This document shows positions 53,292 to 62,362 of a DNA stretch of 64,000 nt, piece after piece (position 1 is the stretch's first letter; each line of letters begins with the position of its first letter). The DNA is taken from contig JAGRPB010000001.1 of the NCBI GenBank assembly GCA_020439945.1, forward strand, positions 37,697 through 101,696, given 5' to 3'. The DNA comes from Verrucomicrobiia bacterium. GTDB taxonomy: Bacteria; Verrucomicrobiota; Verrucomicrobiia; Verrucomicrobiales; DEV007. Below the pieces are notes generated by a model, which ran no database searches, was not told the DNA's origin, and saw nothing but the letters and a program-made list of their open reading frames with translations. A program made the position numbers and the translations under genes.

Positions 53292-56200
53292 TCAGCCGTG
53301 GGTGATGACCTCCGCTTTTCGCAGGATGGTCTGGCTGCCGTCGCCGGTGTCCGCGCAGAGGTAGCCGGGGCGGACGGTCGCGTAGACGCGGGTGGCGCCG
53401 CCGCTGTCTCCGTTGGTGTGAGTCTCGACGATCCGGATCATGCGGCGATGATCGAGGCTGAGTTCGGTGCCGGGATCGAAGGCGTAGGTCTCGATCGCGT
53501 TTTCGCGGAGAAGATCGAGAAAACTCTGCTTCAGGGCTTCGAGCTGATCCACGGTCGTCTCGTCGCCCCGCTTTTTATAGGTGCCGATGAGGTCGTCGAT
53601 CAGGTCGACTTTCTTGATCAACTGCCGACTCATCACCTGGACGGTGCCAAAATCGAGCCGAAGCGAGTCACGGAGGATCTCCTGGTAACTTTCGTACTCG
53701 GCGATCTTCTCCTTCAATTCCTCGATGCGGTGCTCCGCTTTCTGGAGCGAATCGCCGCCGTTGGCGTGTCCATTCAGCCGTGAACCGTTGCCGCCCCGTT
53801 CGGCGTGGGCGAGATCGGCGGTGCCGCGTTCGTCCTGGACGCGGCGCAAGGCGGCGGCTTCGTTGTCCTTTTTGTCGCGCATCTGTCGCACCACCGCTTC
53901 GGCGGCGTCGGCTTCCTTGCGGAGTTCGGTCAGGCGATGCTGGCGTTGGGCGATCTCGTCGGCCAGGTCTTCGGCGAGCTGAATGCGGTCTTCGGCCAGC
54001 TTGAGTTCGTAGAGTTTGCGCTCCAGCTGTTCTTTCGCCTCGCCGAGTTCCTGTTCCTTGCGGGAAAGTTCCTGCTCGATTCGGGTCGCTTCGCCAACGA
54101 CGTCGCGGCCTTCGACGAAACCGGCGGCGGCTTCCCGCTCGCGGGCGGCCACGTCGGCCTCGCGGTCCTCGACCTCGCGCAGTCGACGTTCGATTTCCTC
54201 ATGGCGATCGCGCAGGTCGCGCTTTTCCTCGATCTCAGCGTTGATCTGTTCCAGTCGCTTGGCGAAGGTCTCGACCCGTTCGCGCATCTCCTCGCTCTCC
54301 TCTTCCAGGCGATTGCGTTCCTGGTTCGCCGCGTCGCGTTGGACGCTGATTTCCTGGATTTCGGAGGACAGGCCTTCCAGGTCTTGGGTTTTCGATTGGA
54401 GGTCGCGTTCGAGCTCGCCGAATCGGGTCCGCTTTTCGGATTCCTCGCTACCGGCGGCGGAAATGTCGCTCTCCAGAGCTTCAAGCCGGCGCGTCGCCTC
54501 GGAGATCTGGGCGTTGACGCGATCGAGTTCTTCCGCGGCGCTTTTCTGCTTGCCGGTGATCTCGCGACTGACCGCGGACTGCTCGGCATCGGCCGCGGCG
54601 ATCTCGTCGCGAATGGCGGAGAGAACTTCGCGGGCGGTGTTCGTTTCCGAGAGAACGGCGTCGCGTTCGGCTTCGAGATGGGCGAGCTGTTTCTGCTCGG
54701 CCTCGAGTTTCTCGAGCTGCTTCAGCGAGCGATCCCGTTCAGTGGCGGCGGTGGTCGCCTCGCTCTCGGCGGCGTTGAGCGCGCGCTCGGCATTGCGCCG
54801 GGCGATCTCGGCCTGGTTCAGTTCCGATTCCAGCGACTTGATCTTTTCGTCGGTGTTCCTGCCTTCGACGTCGGCGTCGGTGAGCCGCGATTTCAGCTCC
54901 GCGAGCTGTTCTTCGAGGTCGCCGATGTGGCGACGGGAAGCGTTCAGTTCGGAAGAAATCTGTGCCTTGTGGGCGGTGCTCGCGTCGATGCGGGCCTGGA
55001 GTTCGCCGGCCTTTTTCTCCCACTCGTTTTTGGTGGCGATGATGTCCGACACTTCGCCCGAACTCTCGGACACTTGTTTCTCCAAATGGGTCGCCTTTTC
55101 GCGAGCCTCGGCGAGTTCCTGTTTCAGCGATTCGTTGGACAGGTGAAATTCGTCGATGCGGGCCTCCATTTCCGCGATCTTGCGGCGGGCGGCGTCCTCG
55201 ACCTGATCCTTCGTTTCCAGGTTCGCGGCGGCGAGTCCGGTGAGTTCCGCGATTTTTTCCTCGAGGTCACCGTGCGATTTTCGGGCTTCGGCCAATTGTC
55301 GTTTGGCCTCGTCGGCATCGACCAGTGCTTCGTCGATGCGTTTCTGAAGGGCGGAAGATTTCTTTCGGACCTCGAAGAGTTCCTTGTCGCGTTCGTCGGC
55401 CGTCTGGGAGGCTTCGGTATCGCGCTGACGCAGTTTCGTTTCCAGTTCGGAGAAACTCTGACGCGTCCGGGCGAGTTCGGCATCGGCCTTGCCCCGGGCG
55501 GCGCGGGCTTCCTCCAGTTCCTTCTGCAACTGGCCCAGACTGGCCTCCTGCTCGGCGACGGTGGCGTTGGTCTTGGACTCGAGTTCCTTGATGCGCGCCT
55601 GAAGCGTTTTCCGTTCCTGGCCGGCGGATTTGAGATCGGCCTCGGCCTGTTCGCGGGCACTCCTGGTTTCCGCGAATTGGGTCTGGAGAGACTCCAGAGC
55701 GCCGGATCCCTTTTCCGAGGCTTTGAGTGCTTCCCGCAGCTTCTTTTCAAGGTCCGATTTTTGCTCGCGAAAGTCGGCGAGATCGGCGGCCTGAGTCTTG
55801 AGGCGTTCCTGGAAATCAGCCAGCTTGCCCTCCAGTTCTCCGGCCGTCTTTTTGCTCTGCTCGGTATGTTGGGAAAGCCGGGTCTCGAGGTCGAGGGCCT
55901 GCTGGCGCGCGGCGGCGGCCTCGCCCATGAGTTTGCCGTTCTTGGCCTGGGTCTCGGCCAGCGATTGCTCCGCGGTCGCCAGCGCGGCTTCCTTTTCGGC
56001 CAGGGCCTTCTGCGTTTCGGAAATGCGCCGGGTCACCTCCGCCTCGCGCTCGGCTTCGCGTTTTTCCGCTTCGGTCTTCAGGGCGGCGATGCCCTCGTGC
56101 GCCTTGGCGGCTTCGGCACGTGAAGACTCCAATTCCTTTTCCAGCGAAGTTCGCGCCTTCGTCAGGGCGTCGATTTCCGACTTGGCTTCGGCGGACGTTT

Positions 56201-57149
56201 TCTTCGCTTCGGCCAGTTTCGATTTGGCGGCCTCGAGTTCCGTGTTGAGTTTCTGGCGTGTCTTCTCGCCGGATTCGTTTTCCTTCCCGGCCTGGCTCAG
56301 CTGTTTTTCCAGCTCCGAAATCTTTTTCTCCCGATCCTTGGCGGCCGATTTTGATTCGGAAAGTTCCTCCTTCAGGGCGCCCAGCGTCGCCGCCGTGGCG
56401 GCGAGAGCGCCGGCCTTATCCTTCCAGTCGGACTCGCTCGACTTCGTGGCGTCCAGTTCCTGGCGAAGTTCCGCCAGCGCCTTGCCGGCATCGCCTGCCG
56501 CGTCGAGATCGGATTTAGCGGCCGCGAGTTGCTTCTCCAACGTCGCGATCGCTTCCGATTTTTCCGCCACCGTCTTCTCGGCGACTTTCAGCGAATCGGC
56601 GATTTCGCCGGCTTTGCCCGATGCGGCCTTCGCTTCGTCGAGTTGCTTCTGGAGAAATTTCTTGTCCGCTTCCAGCTCCTCGATCTGACGCAACAGCTCG
56701 TCTTTCAGATCGCTGGAGATCCCGGTCGTGGCAGTCTTGGCGACCGGCGCGGGCTGCTCCGGTTGGTTCGATTCGGGTTTGGCGGGGGCCCGGTTTTCTT
56801 TCAGCGGCGCCACCACCGGACCCGAATTCTTGACCGGTCGGGCGGTGTCCCAGGTCTGCCCGTCACCCAGTACCTTGCCTTTCAGCATGCCGATCCGAAG
56901 CGCGTCACCGGGAGAGATCCTGGCGCGCTCGATCCGGGTTCCATTGACGAAAGTGCCGTTGAAACTATCCAGGTCGACGATCTCGTAGTCGCCCGAGTCC
57001 GTCAACAGGACCTCCGCATGAAAGGCCGAGACGTAGGAGTTCTTGATCCGGAAATCGTTGTCGTGACTCCGGCCGATCGTCACCTTGGCGCCACGCACCA
57101 CGTGCTCGATCGGCGGCTGATCTTCGATCTGTACCGCCAGTTTCAGCAT
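53292..57149 (-). CDS. giant FHA-coiled-coil protein ending in a GrpE-like domain
   Basis: 1285 aa from the ATG at 57149. Residues ~20-90 are an FHA domain, with the phosphothreonine-binding motifs VTIGRSHDNDF (Gly26-Arg27), SAFHAEV (Ser41, His44) and SFNGTFVNG. After a Pro-rich linker, ~1000 residues (about 145-1160) are continuous heptad-type coiled coil. The last ~120 (1166-1285) match GrpE: LLRENAIETYAFDPGTELSL, DHRRMIRIVE, then ATRVYATVRPGYLC and ILRKAEVITHG, the beta-wing. The gene directly precedes the Hsp70 gene (176 bp), as expected for a nucleotide exchange factor. Predicted to tether the chaperone to phosphorylated sites. Confidence 0.8.
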   Translation of the reverse strand: MLKLAVQIEDQPPIEHVVRGAKVTIGRSHDNDFRIKNSYVSAFHAEVLLTDSGDYEIVDLDSFNGTFVNGTRIERARISPGDALRIGMLKGKVLGDGQTWDTARPVKNSGPVVAPLKENRAPAKPESNQPEQPAPVAKTATTGISSDLKDELLRQIEELEADKKFLQKQLDEAKAASGKAGEIADSLKVAEKTVAEKSEAIATLEKQLAAAKSDLDAAGDAGKALAELRQELDATKSSESDWKDKAGALAATAATLGALKEELSESKSAAKDREKKISELEKQLSQAGKENESGEKTRQKLNTELEAAKSKLAEAKKTSAEAKSEIDALTKARTSLEKELESSRAEAAKAHEGIAALKTEAEKREAEREAEVTRRISETQKALAEKEAALATAEQSLAETQAKNGKLMGEAAAARQQALDLETRLSQHTEQSKKTAGELEGKLADFQERLKTQAADLADFREQKSDLEKKLREALKASEKGSGALESLQTQFAETRSAREQAEADLKSAGQERKTLQARIKELESKTNATVAEQEASLGQLQKELEEARAARGKADAELARTRQSFSELETKLRQRDTEASQTADERDKELFEVRKKSSALQKRIDEALVDADEAKRQLAEARKSHGDLEEKIAELTGLAAANLETKDQVEDAARRKIAEMEARIDEFHLSNESLKQELAEAREKATHLEKQVSESSGEVSDIIATKNEWEKKAGELQARIDASTAHKAQISSELNASRRHIGDLEEQLAELKSRLTDADVEGRNTDEKIKSLESELNQAEIARRNAERALNAAESEATTAATERDRSLKQLEKLEAEQKQLAHLEAERDAVLSETNTAREVLSAIRDEIAAADAEQSAVSREITGKQKSAAEELDRVNAQISEATRRLEALESDISAAGSEESEKRTRFGELERDLQSKTQDLEGLSSEIQEISVQRDAANQERNRLEEESEEMRERVETFAKRLEQINAEIEEKRDLRDRHEEIERRLREVEDREADVAAREREAAAGFVEGRDVVGEATRIEQELSRKEQELGEAKEQLERKLYELKLAEDRIQLAEDLADEIAQRQHRLTELRKEADAAEAVVRQMRDKKDNEAAALRRVQDERGTADLAHAERGGNGSRLNGHANGGDSLQKAEHRIEELKEKIAEYESYQEILRDSLRLDFGTVQVMSRQLIKKVDLIDDLIGTYKKRGDETTVDQLEALKQSFLDLLRENAIETYAFDPGTELSLDHRRMIRIVETHTNGDSGGATRVYATVRPGYLCADTGDGSQTILRKAEVITHG

Positions 57150-57514
57150 GCTAAGAAGATATCCAGGGTTCCTACGGCTTCGGTTTGATGGTCTGAACAA
57201 CTCGAAGAGAAAGGGTTCCGAAACTTTGAGAAAATCGGTGAAAAAATGGGGGCTCTGGGTAGGTGTGCGGGAATTTACCAGAATTGTAATAGAATATCGA
57301 GAAAATTTTTATAAATGATTAGGATGTCTAAATGATCAAGACATCTTAGCTACCGTATTTTCCGAACTTTATTTTGGCGGTCTTGCAATCTCCGGGGACC
57401 CGCCCCAAGCTATGCCGCGCTTTTCGCCTCCACCGATCGTTTGTCGGAGCTTCGAAAAAATTCTCTGAATTCCCGGAACGTCCGAACCGCCTTCCTCACG
57501 CTTCCCACACTGTC
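57150..57514. other. AT-rich divergent intergenic region
   Basis: 365 bp between the divergent FHA-coiled-coil and cysS genes. It contains an AT-rich block (57280-57370) with an operator-like palindrome (57320-57348) and no convincing gene or RNA. Confidence 0.5.
57320..57348. promoter_or_regulatory. operator-like palindrome in the divergent promoter region
   Basis: Arms TAGGATGTCT (57320-57329) and AGACATCTTA (57339-57348) form a 10-bp inverted repeat with one mismatch and a 9-bp spacer. Its position, in the only AT-rich part of the gap, suits a repressor or dimeric activator site for the chaperone cassette, cysS, or both. Confidence 0.4.
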
Positions 57515-58957
57515 ATGCCGATGCAGTTATTTGACACCTTGTCGCGAACCGTGACCGAGCTACGGCCCCGGGACGGAGAAGTTTTTCGTTTTTACTGCTG
57601 CGGTCCCACCGTCTACGGACCGGCTCACATTGGAAATTTCCGGACCTTCGTTTTGCAGGACGTGTTTCGGCGAACGCTGGAAATGAGCGGGCTCAAGACA
57701 TTTCACGTCCGCAACCTGACCGACGTGGACGACAAGACGATTCGTGACTCGCAGGCCGCTGGCGAAACCTTGACCGACTTCACCGAGCGCTGGACGAAAC
57801 GGTTTCACGACGACTGTGCCCGGCTCAACATGCTCCCGCCACACAAGGAGCCCAGCGCCGTCGGTCACATTCCCCAGCAGATCGCTCTCATCGAGACGCT
57901 GATGGAAAAGGGCCATGCTTATCGAGCCGAGGACGGATCGGTCTATTATCGGGTCAGCAGTTTCGATCAATACGGGCGCCTCTCGCATCTCGACAAGCGC
58001 GAGCTGCGTCTCGGCACCGCCGTGGCCGATGACGAATACGAAAAGGATTCGGTGGCCGACTTCGCGCTCTGGAAGGCGCGCAAGCCCGAGGATGGCGACA
58101 ACTGGTGGGACAGTCCCTGGGGCCAGGGGCGTCCCGGGTGGCACCTGGAGTGCTCGGCCATGTGCCGCGAATATCTCGGCGAAACTTTCGACCTCCACTC
58201 CGGCGGAGTGGACCTGATATTTCCGCATCACGAGAATGAGATCGCGCAGAGCGAAGCCGCGACCGGATGCCAGATGGCGGACCATTGGTTTCACCTGACG
58301 CACCTGCTCGTCGACGGCGGAAAGATGTCGAAGAGCCTGAACAATTTCTACACTCTCGACCAGATCGAGGCGGCTGGTTTTTCCGGCGCCGAGGTGCGCT
58401 ACGTCCTCATTTCCGCTCACTACCGGCAGCCGCTGAATTTCGTGGCTCGCGACAAGGACGGCAACGAGACCTTCCCCGCGCTCGCCGGGGCGCGTCATGC
58501 GCTGGAGAGGCTCGCGAAATTCGAAGCCGCGCTGATTCAACAGGGTCAGATCGCCGATCCAACAGGGTATGATGAACTCCGCGGACTCTCTGCCGACGAA
58601 CGCGGTGCCTTCGGGCCGGCTTTCGATGGCCTGCTCAACGACCTGAACACTCCCGATGCTCTCGGCCGCGTGTTTTCCGCCATCAAGGAAGTGAAACCCG
58701 AGTCGCTGTCGCCCGAGGAAGCGCGGACACAGTATCGCGGCTTCCGCGCCGTGATCGAAGCGCTTGGTCTCGTCCTGCCCGAGGTCGGCGGCGAGGTCGA
58801 CATCCCCGCCGAGGTTCGCGAACTGGCCGATCGCCGTTTCGCCGCCAAGCAGGAAAAGGACTGGGCCACCGCCGACGCGATGCGCGATCAATTGGCCGAG
58901 CTCGGCTGGGTGGTCAAAGACGGCAAAGACGGCTACGAGCTGGAGCCGAAGGGGTGA
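57515..58957 (+). CDS. cysS: cysteinyl-tRNA synthetase
   Basis: 480 aa from the ATG at 57515 (57521 is also possible). It charges tRNA-Cys with cysteine. Class I signatures are present: HIGH as GPAHIGNFR and KMSKS as GGKMSKSLNNF. The zinc site begins YCCGPTVYG and includes GWHLECSAMCREYLG and FPHHENEIAQSEA. Between the KMSKS region and the C-terminal anticodon-side helices, a 41-bp palindromic repeat contributes IQQGQIADPTGYDE in frame (plus strand). CysS proteins vary in length here, so it is tolerated as a surface loop. Confidence 0.95.
   Translation: MPMQLFDTLSRTVTELRPRDGEVFRFYCCGPTVYGPAHIGNFRTFVLQDVFRRTLEMSGLKTFHVRNLTDVDDKTIRDSQAAGETLTDFTERWTKRFHDDCARLNMLPPHKEPSAVGHIPQQIALIETLMEKGHAYRAEDGSVYYRVSSFDQYGRLSHLDKRELRLGTAVADDEYEKDSVADFALWKARKPEDGDNWWDSPWGQGRPGWHLECSAMCREYLGETFDLHSGGVDLIFPHHENEIAQSEAATGCQMADHWFHLTHLLVDGGKMSKSLNNFYTLDQIEAAGFSGAEVRYVLISAHYRQPLNFVARDKDGNETFPALAGARHALERLAKFEAALIQQGQIADPTGYDELRGLSADERGAFGPAFDGLLNDLNTPDALGRVFSAIKEVKPESLSPEEARTQYRGFRAVIEALGLVLPEVGGEVDIPAEVRELADRRFAAKQEKDWATADAMRDQLAELGWVVKDGKDGYELEPKG
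58534..58574. repeat. 41-bp palindromic repeat inside cysS (copy 6)
   Basis: Left arm GATTCAAC is intact; the right arm is degenerate (GTATGATG). The ACAGGGT 7-mer occurs twice at 22-bp spacing. Fully within the cysS frame, with no disruption of the coding sequence. Confidence 0.65.
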
Positions 58958-59035
58958 ATTTTGCGACCGAAGCCGAGGGTTTCGATGGAGGGGCACCTCG
59001 ATTTTCTCTTGTCAGTCGGAGGTCGAGCTCCCTTG

Positions 59036-60466
59036 ATGAAGTTCATGCGGATCTCTCATTGCTTCCGACTCACAAGATTACTTCTCGCGCTTCTGACTCT
59101 CTGGGCCGGGGCAACGACCGTCACAGCGGCGGCTCCGGAGGAACCACCGAAGCGCATCCTTTTCCTCTTCGCCGACGATCTCGGCTGGGGTGATCTCAAG
59201 TCCAATGGATCGGACTACGGTGTCACGTTTCAGATCGATCGACTGGCGCAGGAGGGAACGACTTTCACCCAGTTCTACACGCCGGCGTCGGTGTGTTCTC
59301 CCAGCCGGGTCGGCGTGATGAGCGGCCGGTTTCCGGGGGAACTGGGTTTTCACACCGTGATCTCCGGAGTAAAGCGAAACGCGGAACTCGGGATTCTCGA
59401 TTTTCTCGATCCCGAACTGCCGATGTTGCCGCGATTGCTCAAGAGTGCGGGTTACCGGACGGCCCATTTTGGAAAGTGGCACCTCGGCACCTCGCAGGGC
59501 ATGCGGGCGCCGTTGCCGGACGCCTACGGAATTGACGAGCACCGCGTGACCACTGGTCGAGGCAACACGTGGGAGAATGAGGACGATCCCTTTTTTCGCT
59601 CCGAATCGTCGAATCTGATCGTCAACGAAACCATCCGCTTCCTCGATCAACATCGCGATGAACGATGCTTCGTGAATCTCTGGTTTCTCCTGACGCACGC
59701 GACCCTGAATCCGACGGAGGAGGAACTGGAGGCGTTTCGATCGCGAATGCCGGTGGGAACTTCCCATCCGGGGGCGACGGCCATCTACCTCGCCAGCCTG
59801 CGCAACCTGGATGTCGCGGTCGGCCGGTTGTTGACCTGGCTCGATGAGCAGGGGATGGCGGAAGACACGTTGGTGTTGTTTTCCAGCGACAACGGTCCCG
59901 AAGACATCACGATCCGGAACGCGAGTCATTCCGGCGTGGGCAGCGCCGGTCCTTTCCGCGGTCGGAAACGCAGTCTCTACGAGGGTGGCATTCGTCTGCC
60001 GCTGTTGGCGCGCTGGCCCGGACACATTCCCGCCGGCGAAGTGAACGACTCGGTGGTCGCCGGCGTCGACCTGCTGCCCACCCTCTGCCGCTTTGCCGGC
60101 GTCGAATTGCCCGACGACATGAGGCTCAGCGGCGAGGATCGAAGCGCGGTGCTGCTCGGCGCCCGTGAAGCGCGGAGCAAGTCGCTGTTCTGGGAATGGC
60201 GCTATCGCATTCCGGGGCAGGTTCTCAATCGCAGTCCGATCCTGGCGATGCGCGAAGGACCATGGAAGCTGCTCATGAATCCGGATGGATCCCGAAAAGA
60301 GCTGTATCGAATCGGCGAAGATCCGATGGAATTGCAAAACCTGGCGGATCGGCAGACCGACGTGGTCGAGTCCATGAGCGAATCGTTGCGACAGTGGTAT
60401 GCCACCCTGCCCGAGGCGCCGATCGACGAGGATGCGGGAAAAGCCGAATGGGCCTGGCCGAAGTGA
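59036..60466 (+). CDS. arylsulfatase-type sulfatase, exported
   Basis: 476 aa from the ATG at 59036, with signal peptide LTRLLLALLTLWAGATTVTA. Metal site FLFADDLGWGDLKS (Asp47, Asp48). Formylglycine site Cys87 in ASVCSPSRVGVMSGR, the classic CxPSR. Also GYRTAHFGKWHLGTS, VLFSSDNGPEDI and RKRSLYEGGIRLPLLARWPG, all standard sulfatase blocks. It needs maturation by a formylglycine-generating enzyme, which is not in this window. Likely releases sulfate from sulfated glycans; substrate not identifiable. It is 78 bp after cysS and 48 bp before hemB. Confidence 0.9.
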   Translation: MKFMRISHCFRLTRLLLALLTLWAGATTVTAAAPEEPPKRILFLFADDLGWGDLKSNGSDYGVTFQIDRLAQEGTTFTQFYTPASVCSPSRVGVMSGRFPGELGFHTVISGVKRNAELGILDFLDPELPMLPRLLKSAGYRTAHFGKWHLGTSQGMRAPLPDAYGIDEHRVTTGRGNTWENEDDPFFRSESSNLIVNETIRFLDQHRDERCFVNLWFLLTHATLNPTEEELEAFRSRMPVGTSHPGATAIYLASLRNLDVAVGRLLTWLDEQGMAEDTLVLFSSDNGPEDITIRNASHSGVGSAGPFRGRKRSLYEGGIRLPLLARWPGHIPAGEVNDSVVAGVDLLPTLCRFAGVELPDDMRLSGEDRSAVLLGAREARSKSLFWEWRYRIPGQVLNRSPILAMREGPWKLLMNPDGSRKELYRIGEDPMELQNLADRQTDVVESMSESLRQWYATLPEAPIDEDAGKAEWAWPK

Positions 60467-60514
60467 AGTTCCCTTGGCGCAACGCCGAGCGTGGGCGAAA
60501 CTAAGTGCTCAGTC

Positions 60515-61522
60515 ATGTCCGAAAAACTCGACCTTCCCATTCGTCCGCGTCGCAATCGCAAAACGCCCGCCATTCGCGGACTCGTGCGCGAGACGGTGCT
60601 GACGCCGGCGGATTTGATTTATCCGCTTTTTCTCCACGAGGATGCCGAGGACACCGACATCGCCTCGATGCCCGGTTGTCAGCGCTACGGGTTGGAAGGT
60701 CTGGTCCGCGAAGTGGGCGAAGCGAGCGCGGTGGGGGTAAAGGCGGTGGTCCTGTTTCCCAAGATCGAGGACAGCCTGAAATCTCCGAAAGGGGAAGAGT
60801 GTTACAACCCGGATGGTCTGGTGCCGCGCGCGATCCGGGCCATCAAGAGCGCGCATCCGGAGGTCGCGGTGATCACTGATGTGGCGCTGGATCCTTACAA
60901 TTCGGACGGTCACGACGGGATCGTGGTGGCGGATGAAAAGTCCGGTGATCTCCGCATTCTTAACGATGAAACCGTGGCCGTGCTCTGTCGGCAGGCCTTG
61001 TGTCACGCGGAAGCGGGCGCGGATATCGTCGCGCCGAGCGACATGATGGATGGCCGGGTCGGCGCGATTCGCGAGGCGCTCGACGAAGCGGGACACGAGG
61101 GTGTCTCCATTCTCAGTTACACGGCAAAATACGCGTCGGCTTACTACGGACCGTTTCGCGGCGCGCTCGATTCCGCACCGAAAGCGGGTGACAAGAAAAC
61201 CTACCAGATGGACCCGGCGAATTGGCGCGAGGCATTGCGCGAGGCCGAACTCGATGTCGCCGAGGGCGCCGACATGCTCATGGTGAAACCGGCGGGACCC
61301 TACCTCGACATCATCCGGGCGATCCGCGAAGAGGTCGACCTTCCGATCGCGGCCTACCAGGTCAGCGGCGAATACCTCATGATCAAGGCGGCCGCGGCCG
61401 ATGGCTGGATCGACGAGGAAAAGGTGATGATGGAATCGCTCATCGGTATCAAGCGCGCCGGAGCGGACATGATTCTCACCTATTTCGCCAAGAGGGCGGC
61501 TCGACTGCTTCGCGCCGAATGA
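60515..61522 (+). CDS. hemB: delta-aminolevulinic acid dehydratase (porphobilinogen synthase)
   Basis: 335 aa. It condenses two 5-aminolevulinate molecules to porphobilinogen in haem synthesis. The Schiff-base lysines are Lys205 (SYTAKYASAYYGPFR) and Lys258 (MLMVKPAGPYLDI). The metal site DVALDPYNSDGHDG (122-135) has Asp where Zn-type enzymes have Cys, so this is the Mg-dependent class. VAPSDMMDGRVGAIREALDE and AAYQVSGEYLMIKAAA are further signatures. Start ATG 60515 chosen for normal length. Confidence 0.94.
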   Translation: MSEKLDLPIRPRRNRKTPAIRGLVRETVLTPADLIYPLFLHEDAEDTDIASMPGCQRYGLEGLVREVGEASAVGVKAVVLFPKIEDSLKSPKGEECYNPDGLVPRAIRAIKSAHPEVAVITDVALDPYNSDGHDGIVVADEKSGDLRILNDETVAVLCRQALCHAEAGADIVAPSDMMDGRVGAIREALDEAGHEGVSILSYTAKYASAYYGPFRGALDSAPKAGDKKTYQMDPANWREALREAELDVAEGADMLMVKPAGPYLDIIRAIREEVDLPIAAYQVSGEYLMIKAAAADGWIDEEKVMMESLIGIKRAGADMILTYFAKRAARLLRAE

Positions 61523-61590
61523 AGCGCGCCGTCGCCAGGACTTACTTTTCGCGAAGTTGACGAGTCGTTTCCTCCGCGACATCCTGAGGG

Positions 61591-62319
61591 GTGGAGGAAT
61601 ACCGTTCCAGACGAGGCAACGCGTTCGTGCTGTTGGGCATCGGCGCGTTTCTGCTCTCGATTCCGACTTTCCTGGCTCTGGCGGTGCGGGATGCGGAAGG
61701 GCGGCACGATCCCGGTGCCGGCATCTGCATGGGCCTGTTCCTGGGGCCGATGGGCTTGATGATGATTTTCATGGGCATTGCCTACCTGCGATTGCGGATC
61801 GGTTTTGACGACGAAGCGAAAGTATTGCGCCTCCAATTGCCGCGGTCGGGATCGACGCCGTGGTTTCCCTGGATGGTGCCCAGAACCGAGATGCCCTATG
61901 ATTCCATCGCGAGGATTGAGGCGATGTCGCGGGCCAACTATCTGGCGCCGAACAAGGTCGAGACCCTGTATTTTCTGAGAAGCGAGTCGAACGCCGGCGA
62001 CCGGCTCATCAACTCGGTCTGGTTTCGTGATTCGGAAAAGATCTTGGAGCGACTCCTCACGATCTCGAGCGCGGAGGTCAGCGAGCGCTCGCTCGACGAG
62101 CCTTTCGCGCCGGGTGAAAAACGGCTGCTTTCTGAAAAGCTCATGCACGCGGCCGGCTACGGCCTGATCGGGATCAGCGTGATCTTGGTGCTGCTGCTGT
62201 TGATCGTGGCGATCAATGGCGACAGCGAGGCGCGCTGGGACGCGTTCCGCGGCATGTCCATCCTGTTGATCACCCTGCCGGGTGCCGCCTTCATGTTCCG
62301 CTATCGGAAGCCGCGATAG
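61591..62319 (+). CDS. polytopic membrane protein, unknown function
   Basis: 242 aa from a GTG at 61591 (no upstream ATG fits). Two N-terminal transmembrane helices (FVLLGIGAFLLSIPTFLALA, GICMGLFLGPMGLMMIFMGI), a ~120-residue soluble domain (DSIARIEAMSRANYLAPNKV), then two C-terminal helices (GYGLIGISVILVLLLLIVAI, SILLITLPGAAFMF). No known family recognised. It lies 68 bp after hemB and 43 bp before the next secreted protein gene. Confidence 0.65.
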   Translation: MEEYRSRRGNAFVLLGIGAFLLSIPTFLALAVRDAEGRHDPGAGICMGLFLGPMGLMMIFMGIAYLRLRIGFDDEAKVLRLQLPRSGSTPWFPWMVPRTEMPYDSIARIEAMSRANYLAPNKVETLYFLRSESNAGDRLINSVWFRDSEKILERLLTISSAEVSERSLDEPFAPGEKRLLSEKLMHAAGYGLIGISVILVLLLLIVAINGDSEARWDAFRGMSILLITLPGAAFMFRYRKPR

Positions 62320-62362
62320 GGTGGAAACTCGGGAGTTGGCACGAGTAGGTCTTTTCGCTACG

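Noticed and set aside
53805..56123. Plus-strand open frame of ~772 codons inside the FHA-coiled-coil gene
   Set aside because: Its Phe/Leu/Gly-rich translation is the reverse complement of Glu/Lys/Ala coiled-coil codons; no independent evidence of coding.
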